A stretch of DNA of 64,000 nucleotides from Segatella copri (GTDB taxonomy: Bacteria > Bacteroidota > Bacteroidia > Bacteroidales > Bacteroidaceae). Of the stretch, positions 14,161 through 22,810 are shown in pieces. A model generated the notes under the pieces. That model was not told the DNA's origin, did no database searches, and saw nothing but the letters and a program-made list of their open reading frames with translations. A program made the translations under genes and the position numbers. Within the stretch, counting starts at the first letter, position 1; every line of letters begins with the position of its first letter. The DNA lies in contig NZ_CATKVU010000006.1 in the NCBI RefSeq assembly GCF_949820605.1, forward strand, positions 1,038,501-1,102,500. Direction: 5' to 3'.

Positions 14161-16695
14161 ATGAGTTGTTATTTAATAAAGGTGGAGAATGGGCACAAGG
14201 TTGCCCGCTCCATCACTTCGGAAGAGGAGTATAAGCAGTTGCGTGGAAGCAATGAGCAGAAGGCGAATCTTCGCCTGGCTCGTGCCGGAAACGATGCTGC
14301 GAAACGGAGACTGGTGCAGTTTAATTACTCCGGCCATTATCCGCAAGGCGTGGTGAAGGGAATGAAACTGCCAAGCGGTGCTTTCGGATTTGATATGGAT
14401 GAGCCGGAGGCTTTTGCCAAGGCTGCCAAGCTGCTGCTGAAGGAACCGGACAAGTACGGACTGCTGATGCTGGAACGCAGTGCAAGACAGGGTGGACATG
14501 CGGTGTTTGAACGTGAAAAGGGCAAGACGGTTCTGGAGAATCAGGTGAGGATTGCTACGATGCTCAAGTGCGAAATGGATACTTCGGCTCACGACATCAA
14601 TCGTGTTTACTTCACTACCACATCGGATGACGAAGATTTGCTATTCCTTTCGCCACGGCTCTTCAAGGATACTTACGATGAGGCTGCTGTGGCTGCTGAA
14701 GGGAAGGTTCTAGAAGAGCGTGAAAGATACGGACAGGAGAAACTGCCGGAAGGAGCGCACAAGGCAAACAAGCATTATGAGCCTTGGAAGGAAGAATTCA
14801 AGAAGGATTCTCAGGGGGCTTTAAAGAGTCAGGAATTTAAGAATTCGAGAATTTCTTCTTCTGCTGCGTCATCTTCTGCTCCTTCATCTTCTTCTGCGTC
14901 CTCCTCTGCTGCTTCATCAGCTTCGACTCCCTCTGTCTCTCAGGACAATTACCTCGGGATTCCTTATGGCGAAATCATTAAGAAGTGGTGGCAGATGTAT
15001 AATGACGGGCAGGAGCCGATGCGCTCCAACCGCAATACGCTGACCTTTGAGCTGGCAGTGAACCTGCGCCACATCTGCGGCTTCGATGGCAATCTGATGG
15101 CTCAGATTATTCCCTGCTATGATGGTTTTTCTGAGCAGGAGAAGATGGCTTGCATCAAGTCGGCACTCGGAGAAAAACTTACGCAAATGCCTAAGCGACT
15201 GAAAGATGTACTGGCTGCGCTGAGACAGGAAAAGTTGAAGCAAGCTACTCTGAAAGGCGTAACGCTTAAGGAGAACGAGGAACTGATCAATGCACTGGAC
15301 GAGGCAAATGCCCAGGACGAACTGTTCTATTTCAAAGCCTTGCCCAAATTGCCGCAGGGAGTACGCGACTCGGTTAATGCTGTAGGGCCGACACTTGCTT
15401 TACCCGTGATTACCGCTATCTGTCCTGTCATCGGAATGCTGGCTACTGGCGTGAAAATCTCCATTCACGGCAAGATGAATTCGCTCAACCTCATCTCTTA
15501 CATTGCCGGTGATTTTGCATCAGGCAAGGGAAGCATTGACCCGGTAATTAATGTCTGGACTTCGGAAGTAAAAGCAATGGACAAAATGTACCAGCAGAAG
15601 GAGGATGAATGGAGAGCCAAGAAGCGTGCGGCTAAGAACAAGAAGGAGCAGCCGGAAGAGCCGAAACTGCCGGTAAGATGCTTGACACTGAACAATACGG
15701 TGGCGAATCTTGCTGAAAGACTGGCGAATACTGAAGGCAAACACGCCTTCTCATTTACACCAGAAGCTGACACCGTAGCGCAGAAGTGGAAATCAGCGAT
15801 GAGCGACTTTTCCGTCATGTTAAGACAGGCTTACGACGGAACAAGCTATGAGCGTGAGGCAAGAAGTGCAGATGCGGTGAATGTCCATATAGACAGACTG
15901 TTATGGAACGTAGTGATGTGCGGCACTCCCGATGCACTTTATCGAGTAGTGAACAATTATACGGATGGTTTCCAGAGCCGTATTGTCGTAGCGCGAACGC
16001 CGGACAACACGTTCACCCCGCTCACAGATAACCTCTTCGTGCTTACACCTCGCCAGCAAAGCAATATTCTGCAGATAGCACATCTGTTACCCATGATGGC
16101 AGGCGAAGTAGAACTGCCTAAGCTGGAAGCCAAGGGCAGGGAATGGCTGGAGCAGATAAGACTGGAGACGATGAAAGATGATGACAAAGTGAAAGCTCGC
16201 CAGCGTTTTCGTATCTGTCCTACCACGATGAGAATGATGGCGTGCATCATGCTCTGCAAGGTGGCAGAATCGCTGATACAGAAACTTGGAGCGGAAGAGG
16301 CAGAAACAAGATTGAAGGAGAATCCTCTCTTGTGGAAGGAAATGATTGTGAAAATGCAGACACCGAGCATGCTTTCAGCCTTTGATGTTCTGGCTAACTA
16401 TCAGCTGGAGAATGCGCTCTATTTCTTTCGCAGTCGTATCGAAGCTGCTTTCTCATCCAAGGATTATTGCGGACAGGCACCTGCTGACCGCATTCGTCGT
16501 GGAAGAAACGATACTATCTTTGAGCGCTTAGACGTAACCTTCACTTTCGAACAGGCTCAGCAGCAGAGTGTTGCCATCAAGGGCGCTAACGTTACGCACG
16601 AGGCTGTAAGACAAATGCTGAAGAACTGGAAGCGACAGGGACTCATCAATATTCTGCCCGATTCGCGTTATCAGAAAGTAGCATCTACGGTTTAA
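14161..16695 (+). CDS. BT4734-like domain plus DUF3987 primase/helicase-like protein
   Basis: An 844-residue protein. Residues about 60-180 match the BT4734/VirE N-terminal-like domain (GFDMDEPEAFAKAAKLLL, then the VYFTTTSDDEDLLFLSP end). A Ser/Ala homopolymer linker (about 231-260) follows. The remainder is DUF3987, a P-loop domain related to phage/plasmid primase-helicases, with a Walker A-like GDFASGKGS near residue 450. A later CGTPD motif and NYTDGFQSRIVVAR are typical of the family. The C-terminus has a winged-helix-like end (HEAVRQMLKNWKRQGLI). Multi-copy in Bacteroidales, nearly always beside HU-HIG genes. DNA processing or replication is inferred. Confidence 0.85.
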   Translation: MSCYLIKVENGHKVARSITSEEEYKQLRGSNEQKANLRLARAGNDAAKRRLVQFNYSGHYPQGVVKGMKLPSGAFGFDMDEPEAFAKAAKLLLKEPDKYGLLMLERSARQGGHAVFEREKGKTVLENQVRIATMLKCEMDTSAHDINRVYFTTTSDDEDLLFLSPRLFKDTYDEAAVAAEGKVLEERERYGQEKLPEGAHKANKHYEPWKEEFKKDSQGALKSQEFKNSRISSSAASSSAPSSSSASSSAASSASTPSVSQDNYLGIPYGEIIKKWWQMYNDGQEPMRSNRNTLTFELAVNLRHICGFDGNLMAQIIPCYDGFSEQEKMACIKSALGEKLTQMPKRLKDVLAALRQEKLKQATLKGVTLKENEELINALDEANAQDELFYFKALPKLPQGVRDSVNAVGPTLALPVITAICPVIGMLATGVKISIHGKMNSLNLISYIAGDFASGKGSIDPVINVWTSEVKAMDKMYQQKEDEWRAKKRAAKNKKEQPEEPKLPVRCLTLNNTVANLAERLANTEGKHAFSFTPEADTVAQKWKSAMSDFSVMLRQAYDGTSYEREARSADAVNVHIDRLLWNVVMCGTPDALYRVVNNYTDGFQSRIVVARTPDNTFTPLTDNLFVLTPRQQSNILQIAHLLPMMAGEVELPKLEAKGREWLEQIRLETMKDDDKVKARQRFRICPTTMRMMACIMLCKVAESLIQKLGAEEAETRLKENPLLWKEMIVKMQTPSMLSAFDVLANYQLENALYFFRSRIEAAFSSKDYCGQAPADRIRRGRNDTIFERLDVTFTFEQAQQQSVAIKGANVTHEAVRQMLKNWKRQGLINILPDSRYQKVASTV

Positions 16696-16699
16696 ATCC

Positions 16700-16773
16700 G
16701 GTCATTTCCGGTCATTAAGGTCAAGGTCATTAAGGTCATTAAGATTTTCGGTTTACCCTAATCCTTAATGACC
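16700..16773. repeat. Right cluster of GGTCATTAAG repeats
   Basis: A partial unit (16700-16708), then a 34-bp composite at 16710-16743 identical to 10455-10488, then one copy in opposite orientation (about 16763-16773). It lies 4-80 bases after the DUF3987 stop codon and upstream of the DUF5675 gene. Confidence 0.85.
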
Positions 16774-16827
16774 ACCCTTAAACCTTGGATTCAATTATAA
16801 ATTATTAATTATTAATTGTAAATTATC

Positions 16828-17322
16828 ATGCACATTTGTATATTTCGCCGCCGTTTCACTCCATGGGGAGTAGATGGCACAATGGTTATCAACGGTAAGT
16901 TTTTCTGCGGAACACTGGAGCGTCCTAAGGGTTATCTGAAAGCTGATGCTTACAGACTGGCACTTGTACCGGTTTCCAACCCGAAGTTTCTGAGGGATGA
17001 TGAGAAGAGCAGAATCATGCCTGTTATTCTGAAGGAAAACGGCAGAGTACCGAAGACAATCTTGCGCAAGCCGTTCTTGGTTCCGGGTAATGGTCCTTAT
17101 AAATTAATGTATGGCAGCATCATTCTGGGCAGATCCTACATTTCGGGCCTTGTGATTCATTCTGAGGAATACTTCTCGGAGTTTTGCGAGAAGGTGGATG
17201 AAGCAATCAGGAACAGGGAGCACATCACGCTCGTTATCAGAGACTGGGGCTTTGATGCGATTCCGCTTAAGTATTTATCACCTTTCAAATCATCCGTAAA
17301 ATCATTATCATGCGTAAGATAA
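16828..17322 (+). CDS. DUF5675-like protein
   Basis: A 164-residue soluble protein resembling DUF5675. It has an N-terminal strand pair ending in FCGTLERP, then KADAYRLALVPVSNPKF, a proline-rich middle, LVIHSEE and a final HITLVIRDW. The family accompanies phage-like amidases in Bacteroidales and may act on peptidoglycan; the usual GCI motif is replaced here, so the match is moderate. Its 3' end overlaps the start of the amidase gene by 13 bases. Confidence 0.5.
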   Translation: MHICIFRRRFTPWGVDGTMVINGKFFCGTLERPKGYLKADAYRLALVPVSNPKFLRDDEKSRIMPVILKENGRVPKTILRKPFLVPGNGPYKLMYGSIILGRSYISGLVIHSEEYFSEFCEKVDEAIRNREHITLVIRDWGFDAIPLKYLSPFKSSVKSLSCVR

Positions 17323-17711
17323 AAGAAATCATCATTCATTGCAGTGCGACCAAGGAAGGTCGCAACTTCACCGTAGCGGATATTGACCGCTGGCACCGTG
17401 AGCGCGGATTGCGCTGCATAGGTTATCATTTCGTGATTTATCGTGACGGCAGCATTCATGTAGGTCGTGCGATAGAGGAGGTCGGCGCCCATTGCAAGGG
17501 CCATAATTCCATCAGTATAGGCATTTGCTACATCGGTGGTTTATCAAAGAAAGGCAAGCCGAAGGATACAAGAACCCGAGACCAGAAAGCGGCAATGCGC
17601 TCGCTCATCGAGCAGCTGAAGGAGGAATATCCGTTAGCTACGATTCATGGTCATAATGAGTTTGCCAACAAGGCTTGTCCCTGCTTTGATGTGAAGAAGG
17701 AGTGGGGCTAA
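17310..17711 (+). CDS. N-acetylmuramoyl-L-alanine amidase (T7 lysozyme-like)
   Basis: A 133-residue Amidase_2 domain protein cleaving the bond between MurNAc and L-Ala. Likely zinc ligands are His10 (IIIHCSAT), His115 and Cys123, with the spacing of T7 lysozyme. GYHFVIYRDG and GAHCKGHNSISIGICYIGG are family signatures. No signal peptide, so release would need a holin-like partner; the nearby smalltalk peptide is a possible but untested candidate. Last gene of the module, followed by a stem-loop. Confidence 0.92.
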   Translation: MRKIKEIIIHCSATKEGRNFTVADIDRWHRERGLRCIGYHFVIYRDGSIHVGRAIEEVGAHCKGHNSISIGICYIGGLSKKGKPKDTRTRDQKAAMRSLIEQLKEEYPLATIHGHNEFANKACPCFDVKKEWG

Positions 17712-17714
17712 CAG

Positions 17715-17739
17715 ATAGGGAACGCGCTGCGTTCCCTAT
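17715..17739 (+). terminator. Stem-loop ending the module operon
   Basis: Perfect 11-bp stem ATAGGGAACGC/GCGTTCCCTAT with a 3-nt loop, four bases after the amidase stop. The T-run is weak. Confidence 0.65.
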
Positions 17740-17755
17740 TTATACTTATTCTCCA

Positions 17756-18157
17756 TGGGCAAAAGTGATGAACACTCCCGATGGAAAGACTCAGTACGTC
17801 CATGTATGGATGGAGAAGACTCAGAAACCTATCAATGTACCACTATCTAATGAGGCTCTTCGATACATGGAGAAGAAGGAAGATCCAGATGCAAAACTCT
17901 TCAAACTCCCTACAAGTGACGCAACCATCAACTACCACATCAAGAAATGGATGAAGGCTGCAAAGATAGACAAGAAGATTTCGTACCACTGTAGCCGACA
18001 TACATTTGCCACAATGATGCTCACCCTTGGTGCAGACCTCTTTACTACAAGTAAGTTGCTTGGTCACACCAACGTTCACACAACTGAGATCTATGCAGAT
18101 GTGGTGATGAACACAAAGGTCGATGCAGTCAACCTTGTTAGTGGTTTCTTTGGTTGA
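17756..18157 (+). pseudogene. Tyrosine recombinase, C-terminal catalytic fragment
   Basis: The recognisable part starts near Trp at 17756 and runs to the stop at 18157. It contains the beta hairpin (QYVHVWMEKTQKPINVPLS), HCSRH (catalytic His and second Arg), LLGHTN (His) and EIYADV (nucleophile Tyr). The N-terminal core-binding domain and the first catalytic Arg are absent. The frame runs into it from within the amidase gene, so the deletion junction is near 17740-17756. Remnant of an integrase. Confidence 0.85.
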
Positions 18158-18163
18158 TGGTTT

Positions 18164-18232
18164 GTGTTCAAATTAAGTTTGTGTTCAAAAAAGTCTTGAA
18201 CAGATAACTGAACACTGGTAAATCGGTGTTCA
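18164..18232. repeat. Clustered GTGTTCAA sites, possible recombinase binding site
   Basis: Five copies of a core related to GTGTTCAA occur in 69 bp: direct at 18164, 18181 and about 18226, inverted at about 18195-18202 (CTTGAACA) and 18209-18215 (TGAACAC). They lie directly upstream of the serine recombinase gene, the usual place for a res-like or operator site. Confidence 0.55.
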
Positions 18233-18241
18233 ATCAAGTCT

Positions 18242-18888
18242 TTGATTAAAATGAGAACTAAAACGGTAGTCATATACGCTCGCGTCAGCAGTATCGGTGA
18301 CAGACAGAGCACAGATCGTCAGGTCAAGGACTTGACGGACTATGCTGTATATCAAAAGATGGAAGTCCGCAAGGTATTCGAGGAACACATTTCTGGTGCG
18401 AAAAAGAATGATGAGCGACCTGTATTGTGTGAGGCGATTAAGTATTGCAAGGAAAATCGTATTGATGTCCTTTTCGTCAGCGAATTGTCGAGATTGGGCA
18501 GGAATGCGTTTGAGGTTCTTGCCTCTGTCAAGGATTTGCTTGACTGTGGCATCAACCTTTATATCCAAAAGGAGCAGTTCATGCTTCTTGACAAGGAAGC
18601 AAACCATCTTTGTTTGCTCCTGTCATGATAGCGACCCTTTCCACCTGTGCTCAGTTGGAACGTGATAATATCTCATTCCGGCTGAACTCTGGTAGAAAGC
18701 AGTATGTCGAGAAAGGTGGAAAACTCGGCAGACCTACAGGTTCCACCAAGTCCCAGGATAAAAAGAGGGAAGAATATAGAGAGGTCATCAACCTTCTGAA
18801 CAAGGGGTATGCCATCCGTGATGTTGCAAAACTCACGGGAAAAGGTATAAGCACTGTCCAGAGAGTTAAGAAGGAATTTGTGGCTTAA
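18242..18888 (+). pseudogene. Serine recombinase (resolvase/invertase), frameshifted
   Basis: The first frame (18242-18628) carries the catalytic N-terminus: VVIYARVSS with the nucleophilic Ser, an EHISG element, SELSRLGRN and a LASVKDLLD helix. It ends prematurely. The continuation in the next frame (18610-18888) supplies PVMIATLSTCAQLERD, RPTGSTKS and a C-terminal HTH (YAIRDVAKLTGKGISTVQRVKKE). Loss of one base near 18598 (GAAGGCAAA expected, GAAGCAAA found) explains the break and restores a DKEGKPSLFAP reading. Otherwise full length (about 215 residues), so the decay is recent or an assembly error. Confidence 0.85.
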
Positions 18889-19398
18889 AGTTTGGTACCA
18901 ATACAACACTTTTGTATGGACCTGCGAAACACCGCCTCATGAAAATGAGTTAAGTGTATAGTGATTTGCTATACCCTTTTGTAATAAACCAGGGTGGCGT
19001 TTTACCCCTGTGGTTTAACCAGATTCGTGAAACGCTAATTTAGTTTCTTAACCTGATTGGTGAAGTAACAATGAGGTTTCCAAACTAGGCTATTACCCTA
19101 TGGCATTATATTAACATAATGATTATATGCTGCTTACACTTGTTTATTATATTTTATAGTAACATATAAGTAACATTTTAAAAGGACAGTATGTGTAATT
19201 TGATATGTTGATGAATGCGGTCTGATTATATTTGATATTTGATGAGTGTTTGTTCTCCTTCTTGCAAATTCACAACTGTTAGTCAAAAAACATGACAATT
19301 AATAAGATTGGCAATAATCAGAATAAATTGTCAATTGTTTTTATTTGCCGTGATAAAAGATACGGAATGTTAAATATTCGCAAAAATACGAAAGTAAA
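18889..19398. other. AT-rich non-coding stretch in the mobile-DNA remnant
   Basis: No supported gene in about 500 bases. Two related segments, AACCAGATTCGTGAAACGC (about 19017) and AACCTGATTGGTGAAGTAAC (about 19051), may be recombination-site remnants. Confidence 0.4.
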
Positions 19399-19430
19399 TT
19401 TGGCGGTTTGAAATATTGTTCGTAATTTTG
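19399..19430 (+). promoter_or_regulatory. arsR promoter
   Basis: TTTG (19399-19402), 20-base spacer, TAATTTTG (19423-19430). ATG follows at 19460, a short leader of about 22 nt. Confidence 0.75.
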
Positions 19431-19459
19431 CGACCAGAAAAATTAAACAAACGCTTATT

Positions 19460-19789
19460 ATGGCAGAAAAGAAATACTGTATAAAGACGGAAACACTGGC
19501 AGGATTTGCCAAGGCTCTCGGACATCCGGCTCGCATTGCTATCATGAAGTTTCTAGCAAAGCAAAACACTTGCTACTTTGGCGACATTCATGAGGAGTTG
19601 CCTATTGCTAAGGCTACTGTAAGTCAGCATTTGTCAGCATTGAAGGATGCAGGATTAATACAGGGTGAGATTGAAACGCCTAAAGTGAAGTATTGCATGA
19701 ACCGTGAGAACTGGGCGTATGCTCAGCAGCTCTTCTCTGAGTTCTTTAACATGGAATTGTGCGAGAAGAAGGAGGATTGCTGCAAGTAA
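19460..19789 (+). CDS. ArsR-family metal(loid)-responsive repressor
   Basis: A 109-residue winged-helix protein. It shows the ArsR pattern: ALGHPARIAIMKFLAK, ELPIAKATVSQHLSALKDAGLI as the recognition helix and turn, and EIETPKVKYCMN as the wing. Cysteines at the N-terminus (YC), in the second helix (NTCYFGD) and in the C-terminal CEKKEDCCK tail could bind arsenite or a thiophilic metal. It leads an operon whose next members are a collapsed remnant and a TonB-dependent receptor. Confidence 0.88.
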   Translation: MAEKKYCIKTETLAGFAKALGHPARIAIMKFLAKQNTCYFGDIHEELPIAKATVSQHLSALKDAGLIQGEIETPKVKYCMNRENWAYAQQLFSEFFNMELCEKKEDCCK

Positions 19790-19966
19790 ATCACTTTATC
19801 CTCAAACACACTCTTTGATCCAATTGTACCCTCGTCATTAGTTTCGAGTTTTTTTTAAAACCTATACGTTCGTTGTTTTGCGAATTGTAAACATTATTAA
19901 TAATACAACCCAAGCCTTGTTACGGTTCTCATCCCTCGGGGAGAGTTAAGAGGAGGCACAAAAATT

Positions 19967-20131
19967 ATGAAACAGATCAAAGTGTTGGTAAGCGCATGCG
20001 CTTGCAACCAGAAGTTTGCTTCGCTTGTCATGGCTGTAGTGAAGAACAGTTCAACCGCATCGTGGCCATTCTCTTCATCGGCGTCGGCATCTATTATTCA
20101 ATCATCATCAATAATTAAGGACACAATTTAA
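19967..20131 (+). pseudogene. Collapsed thioredoxin/permease remnant, coupled to the receptor gene
   Basis: ATG 19967 follows a strong AGGAGG. The 54-residue frame begins MKQIKVLVSACACNQKF, like the small redox-active thioredoxins next to ArsR genes. From about 20040 another frame reads EEQFNRIVAILFIGVGIYYS and ends IIINN-stop, like the last membrane helix of a permease. An internal deletion seems to have joined the two genes. The surviving frame's stop (20129-20131) overlaps the receptor ATG as TAATG, so it may still act as a coupling leader. Confidence 0.6.
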
Positions 20132-22317
20132 TGAGACATTTTATAATACTAATATTCTTATGGATAATATCTCTGTCACAGACAGCAGCCGCGCTTAACA
20201 CATTTAAGGCAAAAATCATAGACGGAGACAGCGGCGAACCGCTAATAGGAGCGTCCGCAACTGTGGAGGGGACACAACTGGGAAATGTAGCCGACAAGGA
20301 CGGTTTCGTGGAAATCACAGGTATCCCCGATGGTCCACAAACCATCAGGTTCAGCTATCTTGGATATGAGACAGAGGAAAAGAGTTATGTGTTTCCTTTG
20401 TCTGATGGCGAACCCTATGTAACAATTACACTTGAAGAGGGCGAAGACAACGAGCTGGAAAAGGTTGTTATCTCTGCAACCCGAGGCACCCGCACTTTCA
20501 GGGATATTCCGACGCGTGTGGAATTTATCGGTTCAGAGGAACTTGAAGAGAAAAATGTCATGAAGCCCGGTGATATAAGAATGCTGCTCAGCGAAAGCAC
20601 TGGCATACAGACACAGCAGACTTCGGCCATCTCCGGCAACGCCATGATAAAAATACAGGGTCTTGACGGTAAATACACCCAAATTCTCCGTGACGGTTTT
20701 CCCGTTTTTTTCGGAGCTGCTGCCGGTCTCGGAATGTTACAGACTCCGCCCCTTGACCTGAGACAGGTCGAGATTATAAAAGGATCCTCAAGTACCCTCT
20801 ATGGCGGTGGCGCCATCGCAGGTCTTGTCAATCTTGTAACCAAGACCCCCACAGAAAAGCGTGATTTTCAGATACAGCTTAACGGGACAACCGCAAAAGG
20901 GCTGGATGTCAACACTTTCTTCGGACAGCGTTTTGGCAAAGTCGGCACCACAGTCTTCGCATCCTACAATCGGAACTGGGCTTATGATCCCTCGCATGTG
21001 GGATTCACTGCCATACCTCAATTTGATAGGTTTACTGTAAATCCCACTCTTTTCCTGTACTTTACAGAGAGCACCAACCTTAATATAGGACTGGAGTCAA
21101 TGGTCGAGAACCGTCTTGGAGGCAATATGGAATACATACGCCACGGATATTCAGAGGAACATCCATATTTTGAGCGGAACAAATCACAGCGTTATTCCTC
21201 GCGAATCTCATTCAAGCACAGATTTGATGATCAGAGCAGCCTTAACGTAAAGAACAGCGCGACACTCTACAAACGAGACATCACCATTCCTACATATAAT
21301 TTTAATGGAGACCAGTGGTCAACATTCAGTGAAATCTCATACGTTAATTCGGGAGAAATCTCTGAATGGATTGTCGGTGGTAATGTATGGACCGAACGGT
21401 TCAACGAAAAGAGAATCACAAACAATCTTGACCGAGACTATTCACTCGACACCTATGGCATATTTGTGAACAACACCACAAACGTATCTGACCGGGTGAT
21501 TCTTGAAGCCGGACTCCGTGGCGATTATGTCAAAGACTATGGATTTATAGTCCTTCCACGCATATCGGCACTTTTCAAACTGTCAGACAAATTCTCGACC
21601 CGTATTGGTGGAGGATTCGGCTATAAGCCACCCACAATATTCTCTGAGGAAAGCGAACGTCTTCAATTCGCAAACATTCTCCCTGTGGACAAAGATGTCA
21701 ATAGCATAGAGCGAAGCTATGGGGCTCAGGCCGATGTGAATTACCGCACAAGCATCGCGGACGGCAGAGTCATTTTCACAGCTAACCAGCTCTTCTTCTT
21801 CACTTATCTGAGGCACCCGCTTGAACTGAGACCCCTGCACAACGGGCTTTACCAGTTCTTCAATATCAATGGAAACATGCGCAGCCTTGGCGCAGAGACA
21901 AATCTGAAAGTCAAGTATTCAGACTTCAGCCTGTTTCTCGGGTATACATTCAACCATGCCCGTGTAAGAGAGGACGGTCACACCTACGATAAGACGCTGA
22001 CGCCTAAACACCGTCTCAATTCAGTGCTTATGTATGAGGTTGAGGATTCATGGCGTATAGGCTACGAACTTTACTATACCAGCCGTCAGCGACTCACCGA
22101 TGGAATGTATGGCAAAGGATATGTGACAATGGGCCTTATGGTACAGAAAATTTGGGAGAAATTCTCAGTGTATGCAAACTTTGAAAACTTCACCGACCGC
22201 CGCCAGACAAGATTTGACACCATCTATACCGGCAGCGTCACAAATCCCGTTTTCCGTGATATTTATGCACCTCTCGACGGATTCGTGGCTAATTTTGGTG
22301 TGATTATCAAAATTTGA
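20131..22317 (+). CDS. TonB-dependent outer-membrane receptor with CarboxypepD_reg-like domain
   Basis: A 728-residue protein. Signal peptide (about 1-21), then a CarboxypepD_reg-like domain (about 25-105: GEPLIGASATVEGTQLGNVADKDG across it). A plug domain follows with KVVISATRGTRTFRDIPTRV and the IKIQGLDGKYTQILRDG element, and then a 22-strand-type barrel ending in an aromatic-rich strand (NFGVIIKI). Compact size suggests a siderophore, cobalamin or metal-complex receptor rather than a SusC. No SusD partner is present. Co-transcription with an ArsR repressor hints at metal(loid)-linked control; the ligand is unknown. The base composition looks different by eye from neighbouring core genes, consistent with transfer. 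Confidence 0.85.
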   Translation: MRHFIILIFLWIISLSQTAAALNTFKAKIIDGDSGEPLIGASATVEGTQLGNVADKDGFVEITGIPDGPQTIRFSYLGYETEEKSYVFPLSDGEPYVTITLEEGEDNELEKVVISATRGTRTFRDIPTRVEFIGSEELEEKNVMKPGDIRMLLSESTGIQTQQTSAISGNAMIKIQGLDGKYTQILRDGFPVFFGAAAGLGMLQTPPLDLRQVEIIKGSSSTLYGGGAIAGLVNLVTKTPTEKRDFQIQLNGTTAKGLDVNTFFGQRFGKVGTTVFASYNRNWAYDPSHVGFTAIPQFDRFTVNPTLFLYFTESTNLNIGLESMVENRLGGNMEYIRHGYSEEHPYFERNKSQRYSSRISFKHRFDDQSSLNVKNSATLYKRDITIPTYNFNGDQWSTFSEISYVNSGEISEWIVGGNVWTERFNEKRITNNLDRDYSLDTYGIFVNNTTNVSDRVILEAGLRGDYVKDYGFIVLPRISALFKLSDKFSTRIGGGFGYKPPTIFSEESERLQFANILPVDKDVNSIERSYGAQADVNYRTSIADGRVIFTANQLFFFTYLRHPLELRPLHNGLYQFFNINGNMRSLGAETNLKVKYSDFSLFLGYTFNHARVREDGHTYDKTLTPKHRLNSVLMYEVEDSWRIGYELYYTSRQRLTDGMYGKGYVTMGLMVQKIWEKFSVYANFENFTDRRQTRFDTIYTGSVTNPVFRDIYAPLDGFVANFGVIIKI

Positions 22318-22359
22318 TTAGTGATGTGATAACGTGGACACATCATATCGTTAGGACAA

Positions 22360-22397
22360 GACAGCGATATGCCTAAAGAACATGGCATATCGCTGTC
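22360..22397 (+). terminator. Stem-loop after the TonB-dependent receptor gene
   Basis: Perfect 14-bp stem (22360-22373 with 22384-22397) and a 10-nt loop, 43 bases after the stop. The T-run is poor. Confidence 0.65.
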
Positions 22398-22498
22398 TCG
22401 TGTTTATATACAGTATTCTCTTCGTCATTACGGCAGACTGGCAAGACCGCAATTGAAGGTGTATGGAATACCTCTTTTTAAGTTTTGTATACTGTAAT

Positions 22499-22810
22499 CT
22501 ATTTTGAAAGTTTCAGAATCCTTAACGCACCAGAAATTACGATGCAGAATATTATAAGCCCTACTACGGTAGCACGGCTTACACCGAATAGAACGCCAAC
22601 GTCTTTCGGGGTAAGGAATGCCTTTTCTCGCAAGGATTTTATCTTCTCTTCCTCACGCAAAGCTTCGGCACTTTCTTTCTCATTTTTCTTCTTTTCGGAT
22701 TCTCTTTTCCGGAAAGCGACACGTTCACAGCGTCTTGAACAGTATTTACTGGTCATTTTGCTGGCAACAAACTCCTTTCCACAGACTCCACACACCTTAA
22801 TTATTCTCAT
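22499..22810 (-). CDS. Zinc-ribbon and HTH protein of mobile elements
   Basis: A 103-residue protein. The N-terminal zinc ribbon has VCGVCGKEF and YCSRRCE (four Cys). A charged coiled coil (about 33-62) is followed by KAFLTPKDVGVLFGVSRATV, the first two helices of an excisionase-type HTH_17. The expected wing is replaced by a hydrophobic stretch (GLIIFCIVISGAL) and an early stop, so the C-terminus may be damaged. Such genes occur in Bacteroidota mobilizable elements. Isolated here, next to the mnmE end. Confidence 0.6.
   Translation of the reverse strand: MRIIKVCGVCGKEFVASKMTSKYCSRRCERVAFRKRESEKKKNEKESAEALREEEKIKSLREKAFLTPKDVGVLFGVSRATVVGLIIFCIVISGALRILKLSK

Noticed and set aside
14877..14935. 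Repetitive TCTTCTGC-type DNA inside the DUF3987 gene, examined as a possible CRISPR or satellite repeat
   Set aside because: It simply encodes the Ser/Ala linker; no repeat-spacer regularity. No CRISPR array was seen anywhere in the window.
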